Assembly: GCA_965649825.1 (NCBI GenBank)
Contig: OZ287712.1
Span: 186,001 to 250,000 of the forward strand
Source of the DNA: Penicillus capitatus
Lineage: Eukaryota > Chlorophyta
Length of the DNA: 64,000 nt
Direction: 5' to 3'
How positions within the stretch are numbered: position 1 is the first letter of the stretch; each line of letters starts with the position of its first letter. The position numbers were made by a program, and so were the translations under genes. Below are positions 24,271-35,914 of this stretch, one piece after another. The notes under the pieces are model-generated. The model ran no database searches. It had not been told where the DNA came from and saw nothing but the letters and a program-made list of their open reading frames with translations.

Positions 24271-26091
24271 ATGGTTTCGGAGCTTCGATACTCGAAAATT
24301 GACGTGGACGTTTTTACGTCGCTGCTCAGCTCCGCAGCTTTGGTCGAGGACGACTATCGTCCACGAGTCAAATATGTGGTGCAGAAGCTCGAGCAGAGGT
24401 CACCAGCGTTCGAACTTTTCCGTCAAGTCATAGAAGGACTGACGCCGCATTTTGCTTCGGCGGGAGCTTTCGACGCTGCGTTCGCGGGCACTGACGATGC
24501 TCATCCTGCGACCATCCGAGCGCTTTTCCTGTACGGGCACGTCCAAAGGACCGCGGACAATTATTGGAGAGTGGTCCGCGAAACAGTCATAGCTGCCTGT
24601 CCAGATCCCAGCCTCTCAGCAGAAGAGAAGCTGGCCAAGATCAACAAATCCAAGACCGAAAATTGGGGGGATTTCATCGACAGGTATTTTGCAGCGTGCA
24701 CGGTCTCAACCGCATCCAGAGAGACCCAAGTGAAAACATTATACAAGAAGCTGCCCCTACACCTGAAGAAGCTTGTGATGCACCTTCCGCCAGTGGCAAC
24801 GCCCGCAGACATAAGAGGGATCGTGCGGAATGTAAGTTTCTGGGAATCTGGGACCCCAGCAAAAATGGAGATAGACGAAGACGCGATGGACATCGACTTG
24901 GGCATAGTACAAGCCAATGCGGCAACGGACGGACGGGTTATCGGGAATGACGGGAAAATAAACTTCTCTGCCATTACAAATGCCGGCAGGGTAATGGTGG
25001 GAGCCCGTGAAATCTGCAAAACCTCAAGGCGCGAGGCCCAGAATATGTTGAGGTTCCTGCAGAGGATATGCAGCGGACAAGAACAGACAAGTGGCCAGAG
25101 GAGACCAATGAATCGGCGAAGATGGGGTGGAAGACGAGCTTTTGCGGTCGCTGATGATGGCATGCCAGAAGGAAGTGGGGAGCACATATGTGAGACCCTG
25201 AGCGAGGGAGCCGAAGAAGATGCCGAACAGGACATGGCAAGAACATATGCGGCACAGACGGCGAGCAGAAAGAAAGAACAGAAGAGAGTCATGAAACTCG
25301 GACTAGTCTCTCAAAGCCACCTTGGTTACCCGAGAAGGATTGACGCGCTAGTAGATACGGGGGCTGAATCGTCCATCATGTCTCTCGCGCTGGCAAGAGA
25401 ACTGGGCGCCAAGATTACGCCCAATAAGACACAGCTGCTCCTCGCCCATGGGAAGACAGCTAAGGTGACGGGTGAATGCAGCATAGAGGTGTCGATTGAG
25501 AAGACGACACACCCAGCATTCACAATGAACTGCCTGGTTTTACCGAATCCTGGCTATGATTTACTTCTGGGGATAGACGCCATGACGAAGCATCAGATAT
25601 CAGCTCACCCGCATAACAGATCGGTGAGTATCAAAGGCCGGAACGTAAAGTGTTTGTTTGCCGGACCCAAGATGGATAAGGAGGTGAAGAACGAGATCGT
25701 CACACAGGAGGACATTGGAAGATTCACAGAGCGAGTCGACCATCTCCCAGCGGTTAAAGGGGACCGCATTCAGGTGCCTCTCAACAGATCAATAGTCCTG
25801 GGACCGAGAGAAAGTCGCATGGTGAAGACGCCAATCATCATTCCAAGAGGGATGGTGCATCAACGGACACCGGTTGTAGCACCACATTTTTCTGTGCACC
25901 TGGGGGTACAGTACGAAACATTTTCCACCCTGACTCTGACCAATCATCGGGAGGAACCAGTCCGTATCACTGGGAAAACGACCATCTTTGAGATTCCAGC
26001 ACGAGCCGGACAGACAGTGACGATTCGGGACTGCAACGGGCAGCAACGGCAGCTGCGTGGGAACAAGCAGTCTTTTCCCAAACGGCAGTAA
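24271..26091 (+). CDS. Retrotransposon Gag-protease polyprotein
   Basis: 606 aa, one open frame. The N-terminal ~250 residues look like a capsid-type Gag: mostly helical, with WGDFIDRYFAACTVSTAS and KLPLHLKKLVMHLP resembling the retrotransposon gag fold. No CCHC zinc knuckle was found. Around residue 360 is the aspartic protease: ALVDTGAESSIMSLALA (catalytic Asp in DTG) followed by LLLAHGKTAKV and the flap/second motif PGYDLLLGIDAM. The protein ends in a linker to pol. The start codon lies 2 bp after the left LTR, so the primer-binding site must overlap the coding start or be unusual. The stop precedes pol by 50 bp in another frame. Confidence 0.85.
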   Translation: MVSELRYSKIDVDVFTSLLSSAALVEDDYRPRVKYVVQKLEQRSPAFELFRQVIEGLTPHFASAGAFDAAFAGTDDAHPATIRALFLYGHVQRTADNYWRVVRETVIAACPDPSLSAEEKLAKINKSKTENWGDFIDRYFAACTVSTASRETQVKTLYKKLPLHLKKLVMHLPPVATPADIRGIVRNVSFWESGTPAKMEIDEDAMDIDLGIVQANAATDGRVIGNDGKINFSAITNAGRVMVGAREICKTSRREAQNMLRFLQRICSGQEQTSGQRRPMNRRRWGGRRAFAVADDGMPEGSGEHICETLSEGAEEDAEQDMARTYAAQTASRKKEQKRVMKLGLVSQSHLGYPRRIDALVDTGAESSIMSLALARELGAKITPNKTQLLLAHGKTAKVTGECSIEVSIEKTTHPAFTMNCLVLPNPGYDLLLGIDAMTKHQISAHPHNRSVSIKGRNVKCLFAGPKMDKEVKNEIVTQEDIGRFTERVDHLPAVKGDRIQVPLNRSIVLGPRESRMVKTPIIIPRGMVHQRTPVVAPHFSVHLGVQYETFSTLTLTNHREEPVRITGKTTIFEIPARAGQTVTIRDCNGQQRQLRGNKQSFPKRQ

Positions 26092-26141
26092 GCCAGCAGT
26101 CAGGCCTACTGTCGAGAAATCCTAGAATTGACTGCCGCAGT

Positions 26142-27938
26142 ATGGAACGACTGCTGACGACATTCCCAGACGTCATCCGTGAAGGAATTGGGCGCTTCCT
26201 GGGTTGGGAGGTCAGCATCGCAGACGTACAAGGGCAGATCCATTCCGTCCCGACCAGGGTCCCATACACATTCTCAGCGGAGACAGCGGCATGCAAGAAA
26301 GAGATCGACCAACTGATAGAAGCGGGGATTGTACGAAGATTCCATGGGAAGCCAAAACATGTGATCCCGTGGTTTTCAGTTGCGAAGAAAGACTCACTTG
26401 AGCGACGAGTGGTGCTCGACTTCAGGGGACTTAATACACTCACTACACGAAGACCTGCCCTACCTATGCATCGAGAAGGGGCAATCCAAGGTTTATCTGG
26501 GATGACAACATACGCAAAGTTGGACTTCAGGCATGGATTCTACCAAATCCCTTTGGCGGAAGATTTGCAGCCTTACTTCGTGACGGCCTTTGACAAACAG
26601 CCCTATGCCTTCACGAGACTACCAATGGGCTGGGTAAATTCAATGGCTTTTTTTGAGCAGGCCGTGCAGACAACAATTGCCGAAGTACGAGACGAGTTGA
26701 AAAGAAGAGGGATTCAGGCAGCAATCGAGAGCTATGCTGACGATGTCTGCGTCGGCGCAAAGACGAACCAAGATCTGGCAGCCGCCGTGGAACAACTTCT
26801 AACGGCCTACAGGAGACATGGCTGGACAGCTTCGCCAAAGAAATGCAAATTTGGGATCCCAGAGATCGAGTTTTTAGGCTACCGCTTCACCCAAGAAGGG
26901 GTACTCCCACCAAAGGGAACGCTGCAACAGTTGCTTGCAGCATCGCCGCCACAGACCAAGACAGACGTCCGATCCTTTCTTGGGCTTCTCCGCACAATAC
27001 TCAGCTACTGCAGAAGTGACATCCAAAGTTTGGCCGCCCTTCAGAAGCTGTCTCAAGCCGGATCAGAAGACATACGACAATACTGGAAAGAAGACCCATC
27101 CAGATGGAAAAAAATTATTCACTCCCTCGAACACGTATGGTACAATCGACCAGACGCATCCGGGCATGCTGTAGATCTCTACGTGGACGCAAGCAGAGAC
27201 GGATTCGGATATGCCTTATTTGACAAGACAACGAAGAAGCTGATAAGGATGGGGGCAGGTGGCTTCCAGCGAGATAAGTTCCAATCAAGTGGCAAGGCAG
27301 AATTGCTTGGCATGGAAAGGTCCATCAAAGAAGTCAGGCATCTAATCTTGGGGAAACAGCTGACGATATTCACGGATGCCACGGTGGTCAAACAGGCAAG
27401 TGGCGCCAAGGATCAGAGCTTCCTTGTACAGCGACACCTGGATGCACTCAATTTGACCGCAGGACGTGTCAAACATGTAGACGGGGTGGCTAACGTGATT
27501 GCTGACCTCCTCAGCCGCAGTCCCTGGTGGAGAGCAACGCTAGAACGAAAGAGGCCGATCATCGCAGCCCTTCAAGACACGACTAACTCTAGTCAATGGC
27601 CAGACTGGTACACACAGATGACTGAGTACCTAAGTGCAGGACGATGCCCTGAAGACACTACGCCACAGCGAGCACCATTGTCAAGCTCCTGGAGCGCTGG
27701 GTGTCACTGTTTGGCAACCCCGACAGCCTGCAGACGGACAATGCACCTGCATTTGTCGGAAATCAGGTCTCAGCCTGGATGTCTGAACGCGGTATCAAAC
27801 GCCGCAGTATCCCAGCTTACCGTCCACAATGCAACGGCACGGTGGAACGCCTCAACCAAGAGGTCATCCGACGCCTACAGCGCCTCTCCACAGACGGCAA
27901 ATGGGCCCGGTTTCTTCCTCAAGTACAAGCACTTCTGA
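26142..27938 (+). CDS. Retrotransposon Pol: reverse transcriptase and RNase H
   Basis: Residues ~45-260 are reverse transcriptase: VVLDFRGLNTLT, YAKLDFRHGFYQIPL, FTRLPMGWVNS, the catalytic box YADDV (about residue 198), and FLGYRFTQEGVLPP. RNase H follows, with LYVDASRDGFGYALFD, KAELLGMERSIKE and LTIFTDATVV supplying the acidic residues, ending near ADLLSRSP. Coding sense is lost after about position 27655, and the last ~90 codons run out of frame over integrase sequence. Order RT-RNaseH-INT is Ty3/gypsy-like. Translation relative to Gag is unclear: the ORF has its own ATG in a different frame, with a stop-containing gap between. Confidence 0.87.
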   Translation: MERLLTTFPDVIREGIGRFLGWEVSIADVQGQIHSVPTRVPYTFSAETAACKKEIDQLIEAGIVRRFHGKPKHVIPWFSVAKKDSLERRVVLDFRGLNTLTTRRPALPMHREGAIQGLSGMTTYAKLDFRHGFYQIPLAEDLQPYFVTAFDKQPYAFTRLPMGWVNSMAFFEQAVQTTIAEVRDELKRRGIQAAIESYADDVCVGAKTNQDLAAAVEQLLTAYRRHGWTASPKKCKFGIPEIEFLGYRFTQEGVLPPKGTLQQLLAASPPQTKTDVRSFLGLLRTILSYCRSDIQSLAALQKLSQAGSEDIRQYWKEDPSRWKKIIHSLEHVWYNRPDASGHAVDLYVDASRDGFGYALFDKTTKKLIRMGAGGFQRDKFQSSGKAELLGMERSIKEVRHLILGKQLTIFTDATVVKQASGAKDQSFLVQRHLDALNLTAGRVKHVDGVANVIADLLSRSPWWRATLERKRPIIAALQDTTNSSQWPDWYTQMTEYLSAGRCPEDTTPQRAPLSSSWSAGCHCLATPTACRRTMHLHLSEIRSQPGCLNAVSNAAVSQLTVHNATARWNASTKRSSDAYSASPQTANGPGFFLKYKHF

Positions 27939-28417
27939 ATGCTCATCCCAATGCCACCACTCATCTCAGTGCCGCGCAAACTGCATTTGGATATCAGCCT
28001 CGTCTACACTCTGCCCCGTCCACCTCCTCTTTGACACCAGCATCCACCGATCCTGCTCCAGCACAATCTCGAGACACCTTAGCTACTCGCTGGACTGCCA
28101 TCGACACACACATGGCACATCAGCAACAGCTCCGCACTACCAAGCCGTACCGAGACACCTCGTTTGAACCTGGACAATTAGTACTTTTGTTCAATCACCA
28201 ATTACATCAGACACATGGCAACAAACTGGCTCCTCAATGGCTGGGCCCCTACCGTATTCAGCAACGCTATTCTCCCCAATTGTATTATCTCACCTCTGAT
28301 TCTCGCTCCAAACCCTTCCTGACTCACCGAGATCACCTCAGAGCCTTCCATTCTCGGAGTCATGCGCAGGGAAGCGATTGTCAGGGTCAAGAACCTGAAG
28401 AACCGACGAAGCTGTAG
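27660..28417 (+). pseudogene. Truncated integrase (C-terminal catalytic part)
   Basis: The open frame carries LLERWVSLFGNPDSLQTDN, then YRPQCNGTVERLNQEV, giving the second Asp and the Glu of the D,D-35-E triad. It is followed by a C-terminal part with FEPGQLVLLF and PQWLGPYRIQQRYSP, the usual GPY/F-like module. The HHCC zinc-binding domain and the first catalytic Asp are missing, and the frame differs from pol, so several hundred bp appear to be deleted at about 27655. Any transposition of this copy would need integrase supplied in trans. Confidence 0.8.
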
Positions 28418-28581
28418 CATGACATGAGACATGACGCAATCATGACGTCATGTTAGCAGCAACATATAAAATGGGGGTATGATACGATCAATGTCTCTAA
28501 GAAAACAGCGTTCTTCTGTTTAAAACAACGCTTTCGCTTTCGCACACTTTATACGTCGGTAAACGCACTCCTTACACGACA
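28379..28581 (+). repeat. Right LTR
   Basis: 203 bp, same ends and same sequence as the left LTR as far as I can read. The integrase-frame stop codon (28415-28417) falls inside this LTR. A weak purine run (cagggaagcg) just before 28379 may be the polypurine tract. Confidence 0.92.
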
Positions 28582-28585
28582 GTAG

Positions 28586-29583
28586 GATCGTCTCTTGCAT
28601 GACGAAATCGGATGTCGGCCATGTGATGAATGAAGTGCTCGAGACGAACGATCATTCCACATCTCAATCGCAGAATTCGGATTACTGAACGGACAACGAT
28701 GACGATACAAACAAAGAGTCGTCATGTCATGTAGATGAGAGTGAAACGATAGATGTATGTTTGCATTGCTGTACGATGTGGTGTTATCATCGATTCGTTC
28801 TCTGTGTCGGAAGTGCCTTCTCCCGTTAGCGTCGTGGTCATCACTGAATGCGTTCAACCTGGAATGGCAGGATTGGATTGTTTGCGAGGACAGAACCGCG
28901 CTATTGAATGTGTATTTCGACAGCCATTTACAAATCGATTGCAGTCGGAGAGGATACATCGTGTACGTCAAATCAAAGATCGATTACATCTGGATGATGT
29001 ACATCGTTCACTGTTGTGACAAATGGACCTTTCATTTGTACGAAGAACAGTGATTCATTGAATCTACGTGAGACTTGCGAGATCTCGGGCTATGCTTTAA
29101 AACGAAGGAGCCGCAAAAGCCAGCTTACGTAGCAAAGACGATGTCATTCGCAAATACTATTGCACTTTTATGCAAATAAACCCTGCTGTCAAGACAAGGA
29201 GACTATCTTCAAACTCATCGTTTATTGCTGGGAGATAGATGATTGATGTGATACAAAACACTGGCGGTAAGAGGATGGTTCACAATCCTGCTCCATTTGT
29301 GTGCTTGCAATACATGTCCTTATAATCAGCGATCCGTCTAGTTAATACTCAGTAAGTTTATCCGGCCTTTCAAAGATCTTGACAGAAACCGGCACTTGGT
29401 AGTCGGCCAAGACTGCTAAAAAGATATTTCACATGGGAAGAGCTTCCAACACTGTACCAAAATGGATTCATGCAATAAACGATCCACTCAACTTCCGTTC
29501 ATTCGAGTGAAAAGAAAAAAGACACACCGCTGATCCAATGGAAAGAAAATAGCTGTCGCCCATCGAAGCTAATGTGGAGCGAT
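28586..29583. repeat. Unit-1 repeat segment without a recognised gene
   Basis: Matches 48421-49447 closely (same runs at gtcatgtcatgtagatgag and ggatgatgtacatcgttcac). Several short frames are open but differ between the two copies. I see no gene; it lies between the retrotransposon and the 3' end of P1. Confidence 0.6.
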
Positions 29584-32500
29584 TTACACACTGGAAGAGG
29601 GACCTGGATTGCTAGGCGGATTGTAAGGTTCGCCAGTCCCTTTGCCACACAAGCGTCCAGTGCATTGCGTCACACGTGCAGAAAGAAAAGCCCTCAAGAC
29701 ACGGAAGGCGCTCCAGTCTTGGATATCTTCCATGCCTTGGTCTTCAAGGACAGCCTTCAGATAGACTTCCGCAGATTTGATGAAAGCATAGAACAGAACA
29801 AGAAAGAACCCGCAGATTGCCACAGACAAGAGAAGTGTGAGGAGAATCTTGACAGCATCAGAGGTGTGGTTGTCATTGAAAAACAAACCAGAGGCAAAGG
29901 TCAGTTGTGAAACAACCAAAGACGCCGTCTCGAATGCGTTCAGAAAAGTATAAGGCCCGTCGAAGGGCTGACAGCTAACATGGACATAGATTGCGAATGC
30001 CAGCACACAGACAGCGAGGATCCCTTGGATGTTGGTTCCTAAGGGATATGAAAAGGCCACCACGACAGTCAGAACAGCCTTTCTGAGCATCACTATGGAT
30101 TCCCAGAAAATGAAACGCTTTTTATAGGCGCGGTACAGAAATCCGGTGGCATCAGAGAGCCAGGGATTCTGACCGGGCTCCTGGGAGCGTTGTCTGATTA
30201 GGACGTACACCAGAAAGACAGGTAATCCAAAAGAAAAGATGACGAGGACAGGCCAACCCGCAGTTGCGGCGAGCACAGCATGAGATCCTTCATAGCATTT
30301 CAGGGAGGTATCCAGTGCCCAGTACTTGGCAGTATGATCATCATTGTCAACGGAGTCGTGGACCATGATGCAGTGAAGCGTGTTGACGGCTGTCTTGGTA
30401 ATGGACACGTAGGTAAGGTAAGCAACGGCCAGGAAACTGAGTAGTGCTCTCTTCGCGAAGTACCAGGTGTTCTCTTTTTGGTTCCGCGTCAAGAAGATCC
30501 AGAAAAATACGTAGAACAGAAATATACCTGAAGGGATGAGAAGGTGGATGATGGAACGCATGACGGATCTGGGTGGATTGTTGTGCAGATCAAACAGGCA
30601 GTCGACAGAGAGTGCGATCCCTGCAGTGGCAGCTCCGCTCATAAAGTCTATAAAACATCGGAGACTGTCGATAGGAGATTCTCAAGAGCAGACGACAGAA
30701 CAGAACCTGCTGTGAAGAGCAATGAACGCATCCAACTGGTCCAGTTCAGGTTGATGATTGCAGCTGTAGCGATCGCCTGGAGGAAATTGATGCCGATCTA
30801 CGACACAGCACGGTCTTAATATTGAAAAGGATGAAAAGGATTCTGCCTTGAAAACTTCGACGAGGATGAGCTTTGCAATGATTGGATCGGAGCTTGGTGC
30901 ATCATTGCTCGATACGGAATCAGGTTGATCTGGGAGAGGATCTTCCGGCGTTATCTCTTCTGTGTGCGTCGTTTCTACCAGTTCAAAGTGGCCTGGAATG
31001 TTGGTCGAGATTCTTTTCTTCGACGGAAAAGGCCGACGATTTTTTCGACTGACTCGATCAGTTGGATTAGGATTCGTTCGGCTTCGATTCACCACCAGCA
31101 TCCTTGTATCCAAGTTGCTTCGGATGGCGAAGCTGGAGAGAAGGAGCAACACAAGGATGGAAGCCACAAGAAGCATCGCCGTTTTAGAATCACGGTGGCA
31201 CTCATCGCATTCAAAGGACCAAGAGCGTCCATAGCCAGAATCACAGGCGCCACAAAGGAAACCAGTGTAACCCTAATAAGGCAGAATGATTGGCAATTGT
31301 CATCGCTAAGAGTAGCCTCACTTTTTTGCACTGAGCCGCGGAGTAGTCTCTGTCTAACGCCTCTTCGATCTCGCAGGTTTCCATTTCACTCGTCAAGTCG
31401 TTCAAAGCATCTTCTCGGCCATTGAAGTCACACGCCTTTCTCGAAACACACTGCTGGACGTGACGTGAACAGGGGGTTCGATGCCAATAGCCCCTGTTTG
31501 GGTGGATGACATCCGTGGTGCAGTTGCCGTTGTCTGGACATGGCAGGCACATAGATGCATCCGGGTCAAAGTTGTACTGCGACCCACTACAGCGGACACA
31601 GAGAGCCCCATCTTCCTGAACAGACTCCCCCAGCTGACACTCTCTGACTTCGACTTCGACGGAGAGCGGCTCCAGACCGGGTTCGCTGAAGTTCATTCGG
31701 ATCTCGTATCGGCCTGGACGCTGGAAACCGGAGATCGGCGGGAAGCTCTTCCGCTTCTCATTCACCTGCGTGTTGAACTCTCCAGAGAACAGACCGTCCG
31801 GAGAGTACATCGTTGCCTGGACAAATGCATCCCCTTCTCCGATGGCAGGACTCTGTCCGTACCCGTCCATGACCTCGACAAGAAGCATCGGAAGAGAGTC
31901 TCCGCTTCGATGGTTCCCAGAAACGAGTTCGTTGTTCTCGACGGGCCTTTCACTGTCGTCTTGACCATTGCCGATCGCAAATCCGCTGACGGATCTCGCA
32001 TACGAGGCAATGACTGGACCGTACAGATCAGCCTGGTTGGTCGTCCAGTCCGGGCACACATCCTTGATCGATTTCAGCAGATCCAATTCTTCTAGAGCGT
32101 CCGCCTGGTACACGTCAGGAGGCGTTTCTGTGTCTTTTGGCCGGCAGGAGTAACGAAGGACGTTCGGATCCTGTGTGAAGATGGCACCTCCGGATGTCTT
32201 CGCCTGATTGTTTGAGAACGTGTTGCCGGTCACTGCCACCAAGGTGCAAGAAGCATCTGATCTCGTGCAGTCTTGTTGATGGAGCTGAGTGGAAACATGC
32301 ACCGCACCTATGGCACACTCATAAGAGTTGCTCTGCTTTCAAACTATGAAGACACCTCCAAGATCGGCACTGTTGTCATTGAATGTGCAGTCATTCAGCT
32401 GCAGTGCCAGAGACTGGGGCTCGGAGGAGTCAAAAGCAATCGCTCCTCCATGTCCTTCTGCTTCGTTGTCACTGAAGGTGCATCGCGAGCACAGGAAGGT

Positions 32501-35500
32501 TGAAGGCGTATCTGCCAGAACGGCCCCACCACTTGCCATGGCCTCACACTCAGTGATCTTGAGTCCATTAGCTCTGAGACTTGACTTAGTGAGCCAAATA
32601 CCTCCGCCACGCATCGCTTTAGAGCTCGACAACAAGGTGTTTAAGATAATCGCCGAACTGTTCGGATTCAATAGGATTGATCCCCCGAAAAGAGCAGCCG
32701 TGTCATCTGTAAAAGAAGATTCTGTCAATTGCAATTTCGAGCGATACGCAGCGATGGATCCTCCAACACCTGCCTGGTTTTCTTGAAAGCGAGTCATGTT
32801 TGCATTCATCTCAGAATTCGCCAGAAAAACAACACCTCCAGCCGAAGTTGCTGCATTGTTCTTGACGGTAGACTCATGTAAGAACAACTGTGATCGTTCG
32901 TCAATGAAAAGGCAACCTCCGTTATCAGATCTGTTGTCGCGGAGAGAACACTTCGTCACGTTAACAATGCTCGATGCTGTACTGTGCAGGAATCCTCCTT
33001 CAACTGCTGCTTCATTGTCTACGACCGTTCCACCAATAACATACAGTTCCCCTTCAACGAGGAGAACGCCACCAGCATATCTCTGAGCACGATTGGACGA
33101 CATCCTGGAGTTCTCGAGAACAACTGAACCATTACTGGAAATACCGATTCCTCCGCCATTCGTGGAGGCGTTGTTGGAATCGACGATGCAAGCCAGCAAG
33201 TGCGCTACTGTCCTGCTTTGAACATCCAGACCACCACTGTTTGGAGCCGAATTGGAGCGCAAGACAGAATTGGACAGATTGAAGAGAGTTCTGCTTGAGC
33301 AACTAATTCCTCCTCCTCCTTCGTCGGCAGTGTTGCTGCGAACGATCAGATCGCTGCCAGTCACATCGCAGTTGACCAAATCGAAGCCGCCTCCATCACT
33401 GATAGCACGGTTGGACAAAAACAGAGAGTCCAGTATCGTGATCTCGCTCTGATCGCACGCAAAGCCACCTCCGTTTTCCGCATCAGCTATGTTTTCGGTA
33501 AAGTTCACGTTGAGGAGTGAAGTGGAAGCACGTGTAACATGCATTCCACCGCCCAAGCCGGCAGTATTCTGTGATACGAAGCAGTTCTTCAGGCTGATCG
33601 TTGCATCCCGAGCATCCACGCCTCCCCCAGAGATTTCTGCGCTGTTCCCAACGAAACTATCATTATCCACATCTGCCTCTGCATCCTCGACCATCAAGCC
33701 AGCACCTTCATTGGCCTCGTTTCCTGTATAGCTGCATCTGACAGACTCGACGCTGGAGTTCTTGACTGAAAGTCCCCCTCCTTTCACTTGAGCTGAGTTC
33801 GCTGACCATGTCACTTCTTCCAGACGAGCGTTGCTTTCCTCGCGGATCTCTGCTCCGCCACCGTCGAGAGTTGCACTGTTGTTAGAGAAGACGCATCGGC
33901 GAACGAGCAGACCATCCAAGGAGCCGCAGTCGAGGCCTCCGCCCGTCCTGGCAGAATTGTTGTTCACTGTGCATCTGATGAGTTCAATCTGAGCAGATGC
34001 TGACAGGAAGATGCCTCCTCCCTTGTCATACGCAACATTCTCCTCGAAGGTTGTGTCCACGATCTTGCTCTCCGAAACGTCATCGAGGTGAATGGCACCG
34101 CCGCTGTCTGCACTGTTCTTCGACATAACGGATCCGCGGACAGCGAGATCTCTCGATGCAGTTGTCTGCAGACAACCACCGTCTCTAGCCGTGCTGTTGC
34201 TGCAGTCCAGTGCAGATATCCTCGACGAGCTGCTCTCCGTCAGGAGAATGGACCCTCCTCTTCCCGATGCATTGTTGTTGCGGAAGATGGAGGAGATCAG
34301 CTCCAGGATGCCATTAGAGACAAGGAGAGCGCCTGCGTCCGTTGTAGCCGCGTTGTCTTGGAAGGAGCAGCCGTCGATCGTCAGATTTCCGTCGAAGGAG
34401 GCAATGGCGGCTCCGTTCTCTGCGGCATTGGACGTGAAGCTGGAGTTGGAGACTGAGAGGTTCTGTGTGAAATTCGACAGGATGGCAGCTCCAGAGAACA
34501 CGGCGGAGTTCTCGCGGAATGAACTGTCGACGACAGTGGCTGCTTGAACGCGGTCTAGTAGGAGAGCGGACTCTGTGGAGGTTCGGATATCGGCATTCCT
34601 CATGTCCAGGCTGCCTTCCACAACGCGGATTACGGAGAGCCCGTTTGAGCTTGCGGTCAGATCTTTTACTGATAACGATGAACCTGGCGGAGACGACATC
34701 AATGATAACGTCGGGACTTCTTCTGATAATCTTGTGTTCCTCCGAAGCCGAAGTCCTCTCAGATCGTTCTCCAGTGCCAGTCCGGCAAAGCACTGATTGC
34801 CGCAGGTATTGTTTGTGAACGCGACATCGATCATCTCCACAAAAGAGCACGACGAGTTGGAAGCAGAGAGGCCACTGGCTCCATTGAGAGAATTGCGCCT
34901 GAACGCCACGTGATGCAAAGAGATCTTCCCCAGAGGACTCTCCTGGAGACAGCTGTCAACCTGGATAATGGATGTGCCTTCTGTGTCCAACGTACAGCCC
35001 CGAAAGACTACGTTGGCGAGGAGCACATTGTGAGACCTGCGCAGTCATAACAGTCAGTCGCTTTGCTGGATTGGAAATTGATGTGGCTGGATCTACCTTA
35101 TGCGAAAGACTCCATCGTCTGACGGACATCTAAATCGAACTTTTCTCTCGGCTTTTGGAAAGATGCCATCGATAGGATCTGTTGATGAGACGTTGGAGCT
35201 CAGAGTGAGATTCCACGGCACAACAATTCGAGCAGGCATTCGTATCTCGTCTTCGACATTCAGTAGGATGACATCGTTCTCTCTGGTGCAGTTGACAACG
35301 ACACCGAGGTCGTCCGCTACGCCTTCCAGTGCCCTCGAGTCAATCAGCCACGTCCTACTCTCTTCGTCCAGAATGTCAGATATCTCCTGTCGCGTCAGCT
35401 GACACTCCGTATCTGATTACATCATACACAGCTTTAGTGGGATCAAGGTGCCGGTCGTATCACCTTCAGCAGCAGCAGCACGGGATCCTCTTTGCAACAA

Positions 35501-35914
35501 ATCGCGGATAGTCGAAGGGTCCTGAGAACAAATATGTTCTCTGTTGTCCTCCGAGTGATGACGAAGGGACATTAGATACCTGAGCAGTTGTATCTGCACC
35601 GGTCACCTCTTGCGTCCGTTCTTGAAGGCGTTCTCCGAGAACCTCTGGCATAACGCGCACATAATTAGCATCAATTGAAGCACTGAGCGAGAATGCGTTG
35701 GAGGGTAAATGTAAAGTGACGACAACGACAATTGGTCAACGAACACAGTTTTCCTGGGCGAGCGGCGCTTAGCGGACTCACTTGCCGAAATATGAGGCTC
35801 TGCGATGGTGACCTGGATTCTTTCCTTTTTCGCTGCGGCTTTCGCGAATGTCAGTAGCATAAAGCAAAGGAGTGCTGCCGTAGGACACCCGTATGCTTTG
35901 AAAGCGAAAGACAT
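29584..35914 (-). CDS. P1: giant Pmp-repeat beta-helix protein with multipass membrane C-terminus
   Basis: Multi-exon gene reading right to left; the start ATG at 35914 gives a signal peptide (AALLCFMLLTFAKAAA). Short exons follow (introns of ~50-60 nt, donor GTGAGT after HISA). Then comes a 2.7-kb exon (about 35040-32350) packed with polymorphic-membrane-protein-like repeats of form GGA/GGG...N(S/N)A, indicating a right-handed beta-helix. Next a Cys-rich module (CVRCSGSQYNF, CLPCPDNGNC, HPNRGYWHRTPC), a first membrane segment (AMLLVASILVLLLLSSFAI), a basic/acidic loop, and a C-terminal block of about seven hydrophobic segments (FLFYVFFWIFL, ILAVCVLAFAIYVHV, LLTLLLSVAICGFFLVLF) ending in a Pro/Ser tail. 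Architecture suggests a plasma-membrane adhesin or sensor. Exact total length needs transcript support. Confidence 0.8.

Larger units (their letters stand above)
24066..28581 (+). mobile_element. Ty3/gypsy-type LTR retrotransposon, recently inserted, integrase-defective
   Basis: Element of 4516 bp bounded by 203-bp LTRs that start TGTCA and end CGACA, with 4-bp target duplication GTAG (24062-24065 and 28582-28585). The domain order gag, aspartic protease, reverse transcriptase, RNase H, integrase places it with Ty3/gypsy. The two LTRs showed no mismatch when read side by side, so insertion is young. The corresponding site in unit 2 (about 48409-48425) is uninterrupted. The integrase zinc-binding region and first catalytic Asp are absent, so this copy cannot encode a complete integrase. 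Confidence 0.92.

Noticed and set aside
32339-35026. Many plus-strand frames opposite P1 and P2 (up to ~205 codons)
   Set aside because: They are shadows of the repetitive Ser/Asn/Gly-rich minus-strand coding sequence and carry no features of their own.
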